64,000 bases of DNA from Saccharothrix sp. ALI-22-I (GTDB taxonomy: Bacteria > Actinomycetota > Actinomycetes > Mycobacteriales > Pseudonocardiaceae). Made by a program: the position numbers and the translations under genes. Position 1 is the first letter of the stretch. Every line of letters begins with the position of its first letter. The notes under the pieces are model-generated. The model worked only from the letters and a program-made list of their open reading frames with translations, was not told the DNA's origin and did not search any database. The stretch is from assembly GCF_001984175.1 (NCBI RefSeq), contig NZ_MTQP01000063.1:248001-312000 (forward strand), written 5' to 3'. This document shows, in pieces, positions 33,608 through 41,805 of the stretch.

Positions 33608-34503
33608 GCCCGAACGTGATTCGGCTGGGTGTGGTCGGGCTGGGGGTGATCTCGCGGTTCTACCTGGCCGCGATCGCCTCCTCCCCGCGCTTCGAACTGG
33701 TCGCGGTGTGCGATCCGGACGAGCAGGCGTTGGCCGGGTACCACGTGCCCGCGTACCGGTCGCACCGGGCGATGCTCGACGCGGGCGGGGTGGACGCGGT
33801 GCTGGTCACCGCGCCGAACGACGTCCACGCCGGTGTCGCGTTGGAGGTCGTCACGCGTGGGCTGCCGGTGTGCGTGGAGAAGCCGCTGGCCATGTCCCTG
33901 CGGGCCGGGCTGGAAGTGGCCGAGGCGGCGCGGGCGCGGGACGTGGCGCTGTTCACCGCGTTCCACCGCCGGTACAACTCGAACGTGCTGGCGTTGCAGG
34001 ACAAGCTGGCGGGCGCCGCGCCGATCGCCGAGCTGAGGGTGCGCTACCTGGAGCGGATCGAGGACCACGTCGGCCGCGACCGCTGGTACCTGGATCCGAC
34101 GCGGTCCGGTGGCGGGTGCGTGGCGGACAACGGGCCGAACGCGCTGGACCTGGCCCGGCTGTTCCTCGGCGAGCTGACGTTGGAGTCGGTGCGGATCACG
34201 CGGGCGGCGGACCTCGACCGGCAGGCCGTGCTGCACGTGCGCGGCACCGCGCCGGCGGTGGTCGAGCTGGACTGGTCGCACCCCGGCGAGACCAAGGACG
34301 TGACCGTGCGGCTGACCGACGGGACCGTGATGCGGGCGGACATGCTCGCGGGCTACGAGGAGTTCAAGGGCTCGCTGTGGCACGAGTACACGGGCGTGCT
34401 GCACGACTTCGCGCACGCCGTGGCGCGGCGGTCGGCATGGCGGGACGGCGGCCTGGCCGCGTTGGACCTGGTGGACGAGGCATACCGACGAGAGGGTGCG
34501 TGA
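33604..34503 (+). CDS. Gfo/Idh/MocA-family oxidoreductase (second)
   Basis: A 299-residue NAD(P)-dependent dehydrogenase. The N-terminal VVGLGVISRFYLAAI is the dinucleotide loop and VCVEKPLAMS (about residue 96) is the EKP motif. Its substrate domain is shorter than in the first Gfo/Idh enzyme of this operon, and the two are only distantly similar. The pair could oxidise one position and later reduce another, as in cyclitol and amino-sugar routes. The start overlaps the Ldh2 stop, and its stop shares a base with the next ATG. Confidence 0.85.
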   Translation: MSPNVIRLGVVGLGVISRFYLAAIASSPRFELVAVCDPDEQALAGYHVPAYRSHRAMLDAGGVDAVLVTAPNDVHAGVALEVVTRGLPVCVEKPLAMSLRAGLEVAEAARARDVALFTAFHRRYNSNVLALQDKLAGAAPIAELRVRYLERIEDHVGRDRWYLDPTRSGGGCVADNGPNALDLARLFLGELTLESVRITRAADLDRQAVLHVRGTAPAVVELDWSHPGETKDVTVRLTDGTVMRADMLAGYEEFKGSLWHEYTGVLHDFAHAVARRSAWRDGGLAALDLVDEAYRREGA

Positions 34504-34916
34504 TGCTGGAGGACGGCGAGAAGCGAGCAGTCGGCAGCCGGGTGGTGAAGGTCCTGGTGCACCGCCGCGATGATCGCGGGATGAGCCTGGAGCCGTTCGC
34601 CAGCCGCTGCGTGCGCCGGGGTGAGGTGCACGAGCTGGTGACCACGGACCACGACGACACCGAGCCCGGCGCGCGCATCGACCGGGTCGCGTTCCTCGGG
34701 TTCGTGGAGATCGACAACGCGGGCGTGATCGACCGGGGCGACGAGGTGTGGTGCGATGGCGAACTGGTCGGCATCGTGCTGGGTTTCGACGCCTGCCACC
34801 ACCCCAACCACTACAACATCCTGATCACCACACCGACCCCGCGCACCGGGTCGGAACTGGGCCTGCGTCCCGAGACGGGTGTGGTGTTCAGCCCGGCGGT
34901 CGTGCCCGCTCTCTGA
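34503..34916 (+). CDS. Small conserved-looking protein of unknown function, last in the operon
   Basis: I do not recognise it with confidence. The 137-residue protein is soluble, acidic and rich in beta-strand prediction. An evenly charged core carries RIDRVAFLGFVEIDNAGVI, and then GDEVWCDGELVGIVLGFDACHHPNHYNILI with a Cys and two His (about residues 83-107) that could bind metal. The ATG at 34503 shares a base with the stop of the Gfo/Idh gene, so it is made with the pathway enzymes. It may be an enzyme subunit or a binding protein. Confidence 0.65.
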   Translation: MLEDGEKRAVGSRVVKVLVHRRDDRGMSLEPFASRCVRRGEVHELVTTDHDDTEPGARIDRVAFLGFVEIDNAGVIDRGDEVWCDGELVGIVLGFDACHHPNHYNILITTPTPRTGSELGLRPETGVVFSPAVVPAL

Positions 34917-34930
34917 CACGGGCTTCTTAC

Positions 34931-34970
34931 GCCAACGGCGCCCCGGGGATCGTCCCGGGGCGCCGTTGGC
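34931..34970. terminator. Strong bidirectional stem-loop
   Basis: A perfect 17-bp stem (34931-34947 and 34954-34970) with a 6-base loop GATCGT sits between the end of the rightward operon and the end of the opposing EF-hand gene. No long T-run follows, as is common for terminators in GC-rich actinobacteria. It can serve both strands and marks the right border of the cluster. Confidence 0.85.
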
Positions 34971-34979
34971 TTGGTCAGG

Positions 34980-35522
34980 TCAGTGACCCAGGAGCGGCAC
35001 GTCCAGGGTGCCGAAGTGGTAGGCGCGGACCGCCGCCACCAGTTCGTCCACGGTCAACGTCCCGTTGCCGCTGGTGTCGATCGTGCGGAAGGCCTCCACC
35101 GCGGACGAGGCGTCCACCCCGATGGCCTCCAGCCACTTGCGGAACTCCGACGGGCTCACCTCGCCGTCGCCGTCGATGTCGCACAGCCCGACCATGGCCG
35201 CGACCGTCGGCCGGATCACGCGGTTGAAGCCGGCGTCGCCTTCGGCGAACACCTGCGCCTCGACGACGCTCAGGAACTGGTCCTCGGTCATCGTGCCGTT
35301 CTCACCGACACCCGCCTTGGTCGCCAGGAACTCGAACATGGCGATGTAGGCGTCGATCAGCGCCCGCGCCTGCGGCGTCGACGGATCCTCGTCGAACGCC
35401 TTGATGATGCGGTGCGCCTCGGCCTCGTAATCGGACTTCTCGATCCGGCCGTTGCCGTTCACGTCCCACTTCTGGAAGCGCTTCTTGAGCCGATCGCTCT
35501 TGACCGACGTGGACATGACCAT
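34980..35522 (-). CDS. EF-hand calcium-binding protein, calerythrin-like
   Basis: A 180-residue protein with three canonical EF-hand loops: DVNGNGRIEKSD (about residue 21), DIDGDGEVSPSE (about residue 116) and DTSGNGTLTVDE (about residue 150). One degenerate loop is GENGTMTEDQ (about residue 75). The order, with a weak second hand, matches calerythrin and CabB of actinomycetes, which buffer or sense cytoplasmic Ca2+. The ATG at 35522 is preferred because GAGGA lies 9 bases upstream; GTG at 35531 abuts that site. It is transcribed towards the biosynthetic cluster but is separated from it by a strong terminator. Confidence 0.93.
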   Translation of the reverse strand: MVMSTSVKSDRLKKRFQKWDVNGNGRIEKSDYEAEAHRIIKAFDEDPSTPQARALIDAYIAMFEFLATKAGVGENGTMTEDQFLSVVEAQVFAEGDAGFNRVIRPTVAAMVGLCDIDGDGEVSPSEFRKWLEAIGVDASSAVEAFRTIDTSGNGTLTVDELVAAVRAYHFGTLDVPLLGH

Positions 35523-35613
35523 TCGGGACACTCCTCATTGTGAAGAAAAGGTATTTCAGAGAAACCTGTCGTGCGAACACGGTCCGGAGACCGGCTCCCC
35601 GGTCAGGGGGATC

Positions 35614-36861
35614 TCACAGGCGCATGACCTCCCCTCCCGGCACGCTGCCCGTGACGTCGAGCAGCAGCCGTGCGCTCCTGGCCAAGTGGCCGAGGTCGTA
35701 ACCGCTGTGCGCGACGAGCAGCACGGTGGCGTCGCTCGTGCGCAGCGCGGAGTCGAGGTCGGCGGCGGGCGGCCCGAGCGCGGGCACCTCACCAGCCACC
35801 GGATCGTGGTAGGTCACCGTGGCGCCGAGGGCGCGCAGTTCGTCGGCGATGCGGAACGCGGCGGATTCCCTGGTGTCCGGCACGTCGGCCTTGTAGGACA
35901 CGCCCAGCAACAGGATTCGCGCGCCGTCGACGGACACGTCGTTACGGGTCAGCATCCGCACCGCGCGTTCGACCACGTAGGACGGCATCGTCGAGTCGAC
36001 CCGCCGTGCGGCCTCCACCACGCCGAGCCGGGCGCCCTCACGACGGGCCTTGTCCAGCAGGTAGCGGGGGTCCACGGGGATGCAGTGCCCGCCGACGCCG
36101 GGTCCGGGGGTGAACGGCTGGAAGCCGAACGGTTTGGTGGCCGCGCAGTGCAGCACGTCCCAGACGTCGACCCCGAGCCGGTCGCAGAACACCGCGATCT
36201 CGTTGACCAGGGCGATGTTCACGTACCGGTAGGTGTTCTCCAGCAGCTTGGCCATCTCCGCCTCGCGGGTGCCGCGGGCCACCACGACCGAGTCGACGAA
36301 CCGGCTGTAGAAGGTCGCGCAGTGCTTGGCGCACAGCGGTGTGTGCCCGCTGACCACCTTGGGGGTGTTGCGGATGCCGTAGCGCCGGTTGCCCGGGTCG
36401 ATGCGTTCGGGTGAGTAGCCCAGCGGGAAGTCCTCGCCGGCCACCAGGCCGTGCCTCTCCAGGATGGGCCGCAGCACCTCGTCGGTGGTGCCGGGGAAGC
36501 TGGTGGACTCCAGCACCACCAGGGTTCCGGGTCGCAAGTGGTCGGACACGGTCTCGGCGGCGGCCCGGACCTCGGCCAGGTCCGGTCGTCCGTCAGACCC
36601 CAGACCGGTGGGAACGCAGATCACCACGGTCTCGGCGCCGGCGACGACGGCCGGGTCGGTCGTGGCGGTGAAACCCTTGGCGCGCATGGCTTGCAGCTCG
36701 GCGGACGGTACGTCCGGCACGTGCGAACGGCTCTCGGTGAGCGTGCGGACCACGTCCGGACTGGTGTCGTACCCGGCCACCGCCATGCCCGCGGCGGTGG
36801 CCGCCGCCGCAAGCGGCAGCCCTACGTAGCCGACTCCGACCACGACCAGATCGAAGGACAC
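35614..36861 (-). CDS. Nucleotide-sugar dehydrogenase (UDP-glucose/UDP-ManNAc dehydrogenase family)
   Basis: A 415-residue enzyme. VVVGVGYVGLPLA at the N-terminus binds NAD. VICVPTGLG, YSPERIDPG and ENTYRYVNIALVNE are conserved in the family. GPGVGGHCIPVDP (about residue 255) carries the catalytic Cys. The C-terminal domain has GVSYKADVPDTRESAA, closest to the WecC/TuaD type. It oxidises the C6 alcohol of a UDP-sugar to a uronic acid for cell-surface polymers or glycosides. The GTG at 36861 follows GGAAAGGG. It could serve the nearby cluster, but the terminator and orientation argue for an independent role. Confidence 0.88.
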   Translation of the reverse strand: MSFDLVVVGVGYVGLPLAAAATAAGMAVAGYDTSPDVVRTLTESRSHVPDVPSAELQAMRAKGFTATTDPAVVAGAETVVICVPTGLGSDGRPDLAEVRAAAETVSDHLRPGTLVVLESTSFPGTTDEVLRPILERHGLVAGEDFPLGYSPERIDPGNRRYGIRNTPKVVSGHTPLCAKHCATFYSRFVDSVVVARGTREAEMAKLLENTYRYVNIALVNEIAVFCDRLGVDVWDVLHCAATKPFGFQPFTPGPGVGGHCIPVDPRYLLDKARREGARLGVVEAARRVDSTMPSYVVERAVRMLTRNDVSVDGARILLLGVSYKADVPDTRESAAFRIADELRALGATVTYHDPVAGEVPALGPPAADLDSALRTSDATVLLVAHSGYDLGHLARSARLLLDVTGSVPGGEVMRL

Positions 36862-36936
36862 GTGCGCCCTTTCCACGACATCGGTTGGTGTTGCCGGGGT
36901 GTGGGTTGCCGGGATGTGGACTGCCGGCCGCGGCGG

Positions 36937-37242
36937 TCAGGCCCGGAAGGTGGCGCCGACCGGGGGCACGTGCGTGCCGTAGCCCTTCTCCACCGTGACC
37001 AGGGGCGCGAAGCACATCGGGTCGCTGTAGATCGTGACGTCGCCGTCGGTCAGGTTGGCCAGCACGTGCGCGCCGTCCGGGAGCTGCTTGCAGCCCTTGG
37101 GGTTCTCGTAGGTCTCCAGTGGAACGATCTCGACCGAGAACACGACCACCTTGCCCGTGGCCGCCTGCGCCGCGGTGCCGAGCGGGACCAGCAGGGCACC
37201 CGCCGCGAGCGCGCTGAGCAGCACGCCGAACACACGTTTCAT
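36937..37242 (-). CDS. Small secreted protein
   Basis: A 101-residue protein with a clear signal peptide: MKRVF, a hydrophobic core to about residue 22, then the cleavage site AAQA near residue 27. The mature part of about 74 residues has two Cys residues (PKGCKQLP and DPMCFAP) that can form one disulfide, and a beta-rich pattern VLANLTDGDVTIYSDP. I do not recognise a function. GAGGAGACGACGG lies before the ATG, a good ribosome site. It is 75 bases downstream of, and divergent from nothing on, the nucleotide-sugar dehydrogenase gene, with which it shares direction. Confidence 0.75.
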   Translation of the reverse strand: MKRVFGVLLSALAAGALLVPLGTAAQAATGKVVVFSVEIVPLETYENPKGCKQLPDGAHVLANLTDGDVTIYSDPMCFAPLVTVEKGYGTHVPPVGATFRA

Positions 37243-37322
37243 CCGTCGTCTCCTCGCTAGGAGTCATTGCTCTCGGCAAGCTAACAGTTACCCAGAGCAA
37301 GAAGCAGCGACGAAACCAAACA

Positions 37323-37481
37323 TCACTCGGGCAGGTTGCACCCGGCCCGCGTGAGCTCATCCGGTTGGTCAAGACAGGCCTGACCGGTGCGGTTGTCGGT
37401 GACGCGACCACCGATCGGGTTCACGCAGTCGAGCGACACCCAGTCATCGTCCCGGCCGGGCAAGAAGGAGGTCAGTAGCAC
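37323..37481 (-). pseudogene. Possible gene fragment in a 399-bp intergenic region
   Basis: The stretch 37243-37641 has no complete gene. On the minus strand one open frame ending at 37323 reads like the C-terminus of a real protein: DDDWVSLDCVNPIGGRVTDN, followed by a short Cys-containing tail. Upstream of about 37535 the frame is closed by a stop, and only GTG 37481 or TTG 37499 could start it. It is most likely the end of a decayed secreted protein. I cannot name the family. Confidence 0.3.
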
Positions 37482-37581
37482 GGCGTGACGAAACCGCAAG
37501 ATGGCGGGCGGGATACCCGTCGTCGGCCGCGCTCAGGGTCCGGACATCGGCCAGCGGCGCTTCCTCATCCCTCACCGTCTA

Positions 37582-37618
37582 CAACGGACAGCCGGCACTG
37601 AGAGCCGGCTGTCCGTTG
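37582..37618. terminator. Stem-loop terminator after the F420-type oxidoreductase gene
   Basis: A perfect 15-bp stem (37582-37596 and 37604-37618) with a 7-base loop lies 23 bases beyond the stop of the minus-strand gene ending at 37642. Position and strength fit a transcription terminator. Confidence 0.8.
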
Positions 37619-37641
37619 CAAGGGTCTGCAGAGCGCGGTGG

Positions 37642-38517
37642 TCAGGACAAGGTGGGCAGGACGTCCGTGGCCACGGTCTCCAGGATTGCCTCGTCGCCGG
37701 CGAACGGGCCTTCGTCCCTCGGCCACGGGGCGAGCACGTCGGTGAAGCCGAGTTCGTCCGCTCGGCCCAGGAAGTCCCGGTAGCACTCGATGCTCGACAG
37801 GGAGAAGACCGGTGCGGCGTCGGTCTGGAGAAAGCGGCGGACTGTGGCGGGGCGGCGTGATTGGGCGGCCAGCGCGTCGTCGAAGCGGGCCGACACCTCG
37901 GCCAGGGACCGCCACCAGCCGTCGAGGGTGCCGAGATCGTTGCCGTAGGTGACCCAGCCCTGACCCAGGCGGGCGGCCAGGGCCAGCGCCTTCGGGCCGT
38001 TCGCGGCGACCACGAAAGGCGTGCGTGGTCGTTGGACACAGCCCGGGGCGTTGCGGGCGCCCACGGCGGTGTAGTACTCGCCCGAGTAGTCGACCCGATC
38101 CTTGCTCAGCAGGGCATCCAGCAGTTCCACGAACTCCGTGAAGCGGCGGGACGGACTGGCCGGGACCGTGGTGCCGCCGAACACCTCCACGTCGTAGCCC
38201 TTCGCCGCGCCCGCGCCGACGCCCACCGTCATCCGGCCGTCCGACAGGTCGTCCAGGGCCATCACGTCCTTCGCGAACGGCACCGGGTGACGGAGGTTCG
38301 GCGACGCCACCATGAAGCCCAGCTCGATCCGCGATGTCGCCAGCGCGGCCGCACTCAACGTCGGCACCGCACCGAACCACGGCTCGCCGACCAGGGCACC
38401 CCAGCCCAAGTGGTCGAACGTCCACGCGTGAGCGAACCCGTACGCCTCCGCCGCCTGCCACCTCGGCTTCGCCTCGGCCCAGCGGTACTCCGGAAGGATG
38501 GTGATCCCGGCCCTCAT
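37642..38517 (-). CDS. LLM-class F420-dependent oxidoreductase
   Basis: A 291-residue luciferase-like (LLM) TIM-barrel protein. GITILPEYRWAEAK at the start, WTFDHLGWGALVGEPWFG (about residue 33) and ELGFMVASPNLRHPVPFAKDVMALDDLSDGRMTVGVGAG (about residues 66-104, quoted as key residues HP, LDxLSxGR and GxG) form the typical F420/FMN-binding barrel. Actinobacterial members mostly use F420H2 to reduce or oxidise small organic molecules. The substrate is unknown. GAGGGGGC precedes the ATG. It appears to be a single-gene unit. Confidence 0.88.
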   Translation of the reverse strand: MRAGITILPEYRWAEAKPRWQAAEAYGFAHAWTFDHLGWGALVGEPWFGAVPTLSAAALATSRIELGFMVASPNLRHPVPFAKDVMALDDLSDGRMTVGVGAGAAKGYDVEVFGGTTVPASPSRRFTEFVELLDALLSKDRVDYSGEYYTAVGARNAPGCVQRPRTPFVVAANGPKALALAARLGQGWVTYGNDLGTLDGWWRSLAEVSARFDDALAAQSRRPATVRRFLQTDAAPVFSLSSIECYRDFLGRADELGFTDVLAPWPRDEGPFAGDEAILETVATDVLPTLS

Positions 38518-38689
38518 GACGCCCCCTCTATCTGAACAGGTTCCATGTTCATTCGAACAGAGATGACGTTCTTGGTCAACACCTGACCAGGTGGTACAGC
38601 GCGGGAACGGAGAGGGCGGGCAAAGAAGAACGCCCGCTCTCGGTCCCAGGAGGCGAGGACGGGCGTTCGACGTGCGGGGCCGACCAGGG

Positions 38690-39868
38690 CTAACCCCAGA
38701 TCGACGTCGCCCACTCGGGGTGGTCGATGAAAGGGTTGCGGTTGCGCTGGTAGCTGTCGTAGATGACCTGGTTGCGGCGCTTCTCGAACGCATCCGGCGG
38801 GTCCTGGGCGTTCCACTGCAACAACACCGACAGCCTGCCGTGGTACGGCGCGGTGCCGTTGTTGACGTTGTTGTTCATCTCCAGGTTGGGGTAGCCGTCG
38901 CCACCCTCGTACCGCACCGCCATGTAGAAGATCATCCGCGCGATGTCGCCCTTCACGGCGTTGCGCGGCTCCCACGAGTCGGCGTCGGTGTAGTTGCCGG
39001 GAGCCTCGCCGACCGGCGAACCGCCCATGTCGAAGTCCTTGTTGCCGCGCTCGGCGTTCACCGACACGTCACTGGGCCGCAGGTGGTGGATGTCGGTGCC
39101 CGGACCGGTCGCGGTGCCGAAGTCGCCGTGCGACTTGGCCCAGACGTGCTCGCGGTTCCAGTCGTTCGGATCACCGCCGTTGCTGGTCTTGCTCTGCGAA
39201 CGGCCCTCGTAGAGCGTGATCACGTTGGCGCTGTTGTTCGGGTCCTGGTCGGTGGCCTTCAGGGCGTCCCACACCTGGTCGTACGACAGCTTGGTGTTGG
39301 TGCGGATGATCCCGTTCAACGCGGTCTTCAACGTCGAGCCCGTCTTGCCGATCGCGTTGCGGTAGTACGTGTCGTCGTAGCCGCCACCGGGTGCGGTGGT
39401 CGTCGTCGTGCCGCCACTGGTGGTGGTACTGGTGGTGGGCGTGGTGCCGGCGTTCGCGAACGCGGTCGGCGACGTCAGGCCCGGGTGCGAGAAGTACGCG
39501 CCCAGAGGACCGGTCACGTCGATCCGCGCACCGAGCAGGCCGGGGTTGGTCCGCAGGCCCCACTGGGCCCGGAACGCCGACGTGATCTGCACGTACAGCA
39601 TCTGGCCGGTGCTCGTCTGACTCGGCGAGTCGGCCAGCGCCAACGCGTAGTCGGACGGGAAGCCGGACCGCACCACCGTGTTGGTGGCGGTGGGCTGCCC
39701 GACCACGTAACCGCGAACGGTGGCGGACGCGCCGGTCTGCTGCCCGATGGCCTGGGCGACGGTGATCGGCGTGGCGCCGGAGGCAGCGGTGGGGATCAGC
39801 AGGGCCGCCGCGATGGCGACGACGGAAACGACAACGGCAAGGGGACTGAGCAGGGGACGTAGTCGCAC
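38690..39868 (-). CDS. Secreted endonuclease I family nuclease with N-terminal OB-like domain
   Basis: A 392-residue secreted protein. The signal peptide spans residues 1-31 (RLRPLLSPLAVVV...TAASGA). A roughly 100-residue domain with TVRGYVVGQPTATN is an OB-like nuclease-associated domain. A Thr/Ser/Gly linker then leads to an endonuclease I (EndA/NucM) domain. Its active site is visible as DWNREHVWAKSHGDFG and HHLRPSD, with NAVKGDIARMIFYMAVRY behind it. It degrades DNA or RNA outside the cell. GTG at 39868 follows GGGAGGAG. A 9-bp stem at 38628-38668 with a long loop may end transcription. Confidence 0.9.
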   Translation of the reverse strand: MRLRPLLSPLAVVVSVVAIAAALLIPTAASGATPITVAQAIGQQTGASATVRGYVVGQPTATNTVVRSGFPSDYALALADSPSQTSTGQMLYVQITSAFRAQWGLRTNPGLLGARIDVTGPLGAYFSHPGLTSPTAFANAGTTPTTSTTTSGGTTTTTAPGGGYDDTYYRNAIGKTGSTLKTALNGIIRTNTKLSYDQVWDALKATDQDPNNSANVITLYEGRSQSKTSNGGDPNDWNREHVWAKSHGDFGTATGPGTDIHHLRPSDVSVNAERGNKDFDMGGSPVGEAPGNYTDADSWEPRNAVKGDIARMIFYMAVRYEGGDGYPNLEMNNNVNNGTAPYHGRLSVLLQWNAQDPPDAFEKRRNQVIYDSYQRNRNPFIDHPEWATSIWG

Positions 39869-40077
39869 GATGGGGTGTCTCCTCCCGGAGCGCGGCGTCG
39901 CAGGGTGGCCGCACGCAGGCAGGATCGCACGAAAAATCACACGTCAGAGTGAATGATCAACGAATATTCGTAACGAGACTCCAATGTTCTTCACTTAACA
40001 CTGAAGCTCTGCGGAACCCATCGAGAAGCCAGGGCTCGGGTCTCACACGTGGTGGTAGAGCACCGAGGCCCGTCGGC

Positions 40078-40869
40078 TCATGCCTCCGCGTATCGCCGTC
40101 GCGGTAGCTCGCTCGGCGCGGGCACCGGTTCCCTACCGCGCACCCAGGCGGCCAGGCGCGGTGCGAGGAGCCGGTACACCTCCGGGTCCAGGCCCATGCC
40201 GGTGTGCGTGCTGTTCACCTCCACGCATTCCGCGCACGGGTCCGCGCACAGATCCCACGGCGCGATCCTGTCGTTGCGGGAGAACACCGCGATGGCGGGC
40301 ACCTTCAGCGGCTGGGCCATGGCGGCGGAGTTCGTGTCGTAGCACGTGCCCGCGAAGCAGTCCTGGTCGAGCAGACCCGGAACACCCGCCGCCGACAGGC
40401 GTGCCAACTTCCGCGCCACGCGCACCACGCTGGGGTGCGCGCCCAGTTGATCCAGCACGGGGCTGGCGAGCATCACCAAGCCACGCACCAACTCCGGCCT
40501 GCGCACCGAGAGCAGCCGGGCCAGACCGCCGCCGCGACTCTGCCCGAACAGCACGACCGGGCCGCCGGTCGCCTCGGCGTGCGCCTCCAGCCGGCGTTCC
40601 AGGCGGTCGACCAGCTCGGTCGTGCAGCCGACGTTCAGGCCGATGCGCGCGCCGATGGGCACGTAACCGCGTTTGCGGAACCACGTCCTGGTCATGTGCA
40701 GGCTCGCGTCACCGAAGCCGAAGCCGGGCACTAATAGGACACCCAGGCCGCGGCCTTCACCGGGGTCGGCAGCGCGCCATGCCTGGTGGGTCAGCAGGCG
40801 GGGGATGCCGAGCATCGCCACCAGCACCTGCTCCCGGGCCACCGCACGTGTCGCCTCGACCACGCTCAT
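40078..40869 (-). CDS. Alpha/beta-hydrolase (lipase/esterase-like)
   Basis: A 263-residue alpha/beta-hydrolase. VLLVPGFGFGD (about residue 46) is the oxyanion-loop strand, VLFGQSRGGGLARLL (about residue 107) is the nucleophile elbow with Ser in GQSRGG, AVFSRNDRIAPWDLC holds the acid, and VNSTHTGMGLD the His. Several Cys residues in the C-terminal third (DQDCFAGTCYD, DLCADPCAECVEV) are unusual. It is related to actinobacterial proteins described as triacylglycerol lipases, but there is no signal peptide. GAGGAGGTCGG precedes the ATG. It is divergent from the methyltransferase gene at 40972. Confidence 0.85.
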   Translation of the reverse strand: MSVVEATRAVAREQVLVAMLGIPRLLTHQAWRAADPGEGRGLGVLLVPGFGFGDASLHMTRTWFRKRGYVPIGARIGLNVGCTTELVDRLERRLEAHAEATGGPVVLFGQSRGGGLARLLSVRRPELVRGLVMLASPVLDQLGAHPSVVRVARKLARLSAAGVPGLLDQDCFAGTCYDTNSAAMAQPLKVPAIAVFSRNDRIAPWDLCADPCAECVEVNSTHTGMGLDPEVYRLLAPRLAAWVRGREPVPAPSELPRRRYAEA

Positions 40870-40971
40870 CCGACCTCCTCGTCCAGAGGACACGGGGATT
40901 CCCCGTCATGGGCGGTCCATGCCTCAAAATCGCTTTCGTTTGCCCTGGAGAACGACGGGAACCACAGTCCT

Positions 40972-41619
40972 ATGTGGTTGTGGAGGCCGCCGGGCGTGTA
41001 CCGGCCCCAGGAGGACACGTGGCTGATGGCCGAGGCGTTAGCGGGCGCGGGGATACCGCGCGGTGGGCGGGTGTTGGACGTGTGCACCGGTACCGGCGCG
41101 TTGGCGATCGCGGCGGGACTCGCCGGTGCGGGTGCCGTCACGGCGGTGGACCGGTGTCGCCGTGCGGTGACCGCCACCTGGTTCAACGCCCGGGTGCGCG
41201 GTCTCGCGGTGCGCGTGCGGCACGGTGACTTCGGCGATCTGGTCGGTGACGGGGAATTCGACCTCGTCATGGCCAACCCGCCTTACGTGCCCAGCACCGA
41301 GGTGCCGGAACGGGGGCGTGCGCGGGCGTGGGACGCCGGGTTGAGGGGACGCTCGGTGCTCGACCGGTTGTGCGCGGTGATGCCGTTGTTGTTGGCGGCG
41401 AAGGGCATCGGGCTGATCGTGCACTCGTCGCTGTGCGATTCGGACGTCACGCTGCGGCAGTTGCGCGGTGGTGGGTTGAAGGCGTCGGTGGTCGCCCGCC
41501 GCACGGTCCCGTTCGGGCCGGTCATGCGTGAGCGGGCCGGGTGGTTGGCCCGGCGCGGCCTCATCGAGGACGACCAGGAGCACGAGGAACTGGTGGTGAT
41601 CCGTGCCGACGCCGCGTGA
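40972..41619 (+). CDS. HemK2/MTQ2-family protein methyltransferase
   Basis: A 215-residue class I methyltransferase with GVYRPQEDTWLMAEAL at the N-terminus, SAM motif LDVCTGTGALAIAAG (about residue 35) and the catalytic NPPYVPS motif (about residue 102) of enzymes that methylate glutamine or other planar nitrogens, such as HemK/PrmC. Small HemK2-type members of actinobacteria are encoded next to a CDGSH protein, as here. The start codon at 40972 lacks a strong ribosome site, but the homologous region begins at once. It overlaps the CDGSH gene by 17 bases. Confidence 0.85.
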   Translation: MWLWRPPGVYRPQEDTWLMAEALAGAGIPRGGRVLDVCTGTGALAIAAGLAGAGAVTAVDRCRRAVTATWFNARVRGLAVRVRHGDFGDLVGDGEFDLVMANPPYVPSTEVPERGRARAWDAGLRGRSVLDRLCAVMPLLLAAKGIGLIVHSSLCDSDVTLRQLRGGGLKASVVARRTVPFGPVMRERAGWLARRGLIEDDQEHEELVVIRADAA

Positions 41620-41794
41620 CGCCCGAGTGGTGACCGTCGTGCCCGGCGGACCCCTCCTGGTGGAAGGGCCCGTCGAGCTGCGGCTGGACGACGGCACGGT
41701 GGTCTGCTCGGACCGGTTCGTCGTCGCGGTGTGCGCGTGCCGCCGCAGCAAGCGCTACCCGCTGTGCGACACGAGCCACCGCAAACGACGCTGA
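41603..41794 (+). CDS. CDGSH iron-sulfur domain protein
   Basis: A 63-residue protein. CACRRSKRYPLCDTSH (about residues 44-59) is the Cys3-His motif that binds a [2Fe-2S] cluster in CDGSH/mitoNEET-type proteins. The usual Gly of CDGSH is Thr here, which is allowed. A short beta-strand region with LRLDDGTVV precedes it. The protein probably carries electrons or clusters for the adjacent redox enzymes. The GTG start at 41603 lies inside the methyltransferase gene, so the two are coupled. It ends 11 bases before the opposing haem-oxygenase-like gene. Confidence 0.9.
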   Translation: MPTPRDARVVTVVPGGPLLVEGPVELRLDDGTVVCSDRFVVAVCACRRSKRYPLCDTSHRKRR

Positions 41795-41805
41795 GACCCT
41801 GGCTC

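Noticed and set aside
34980-36861. EF-hand and nucleotide-sugar dehydrogenase genes as part of the biosynthetic cluster
   Set aside because: They lie beyond a 17-bp-stem terminator, on the opposite strand, and have ordinary independent roles.
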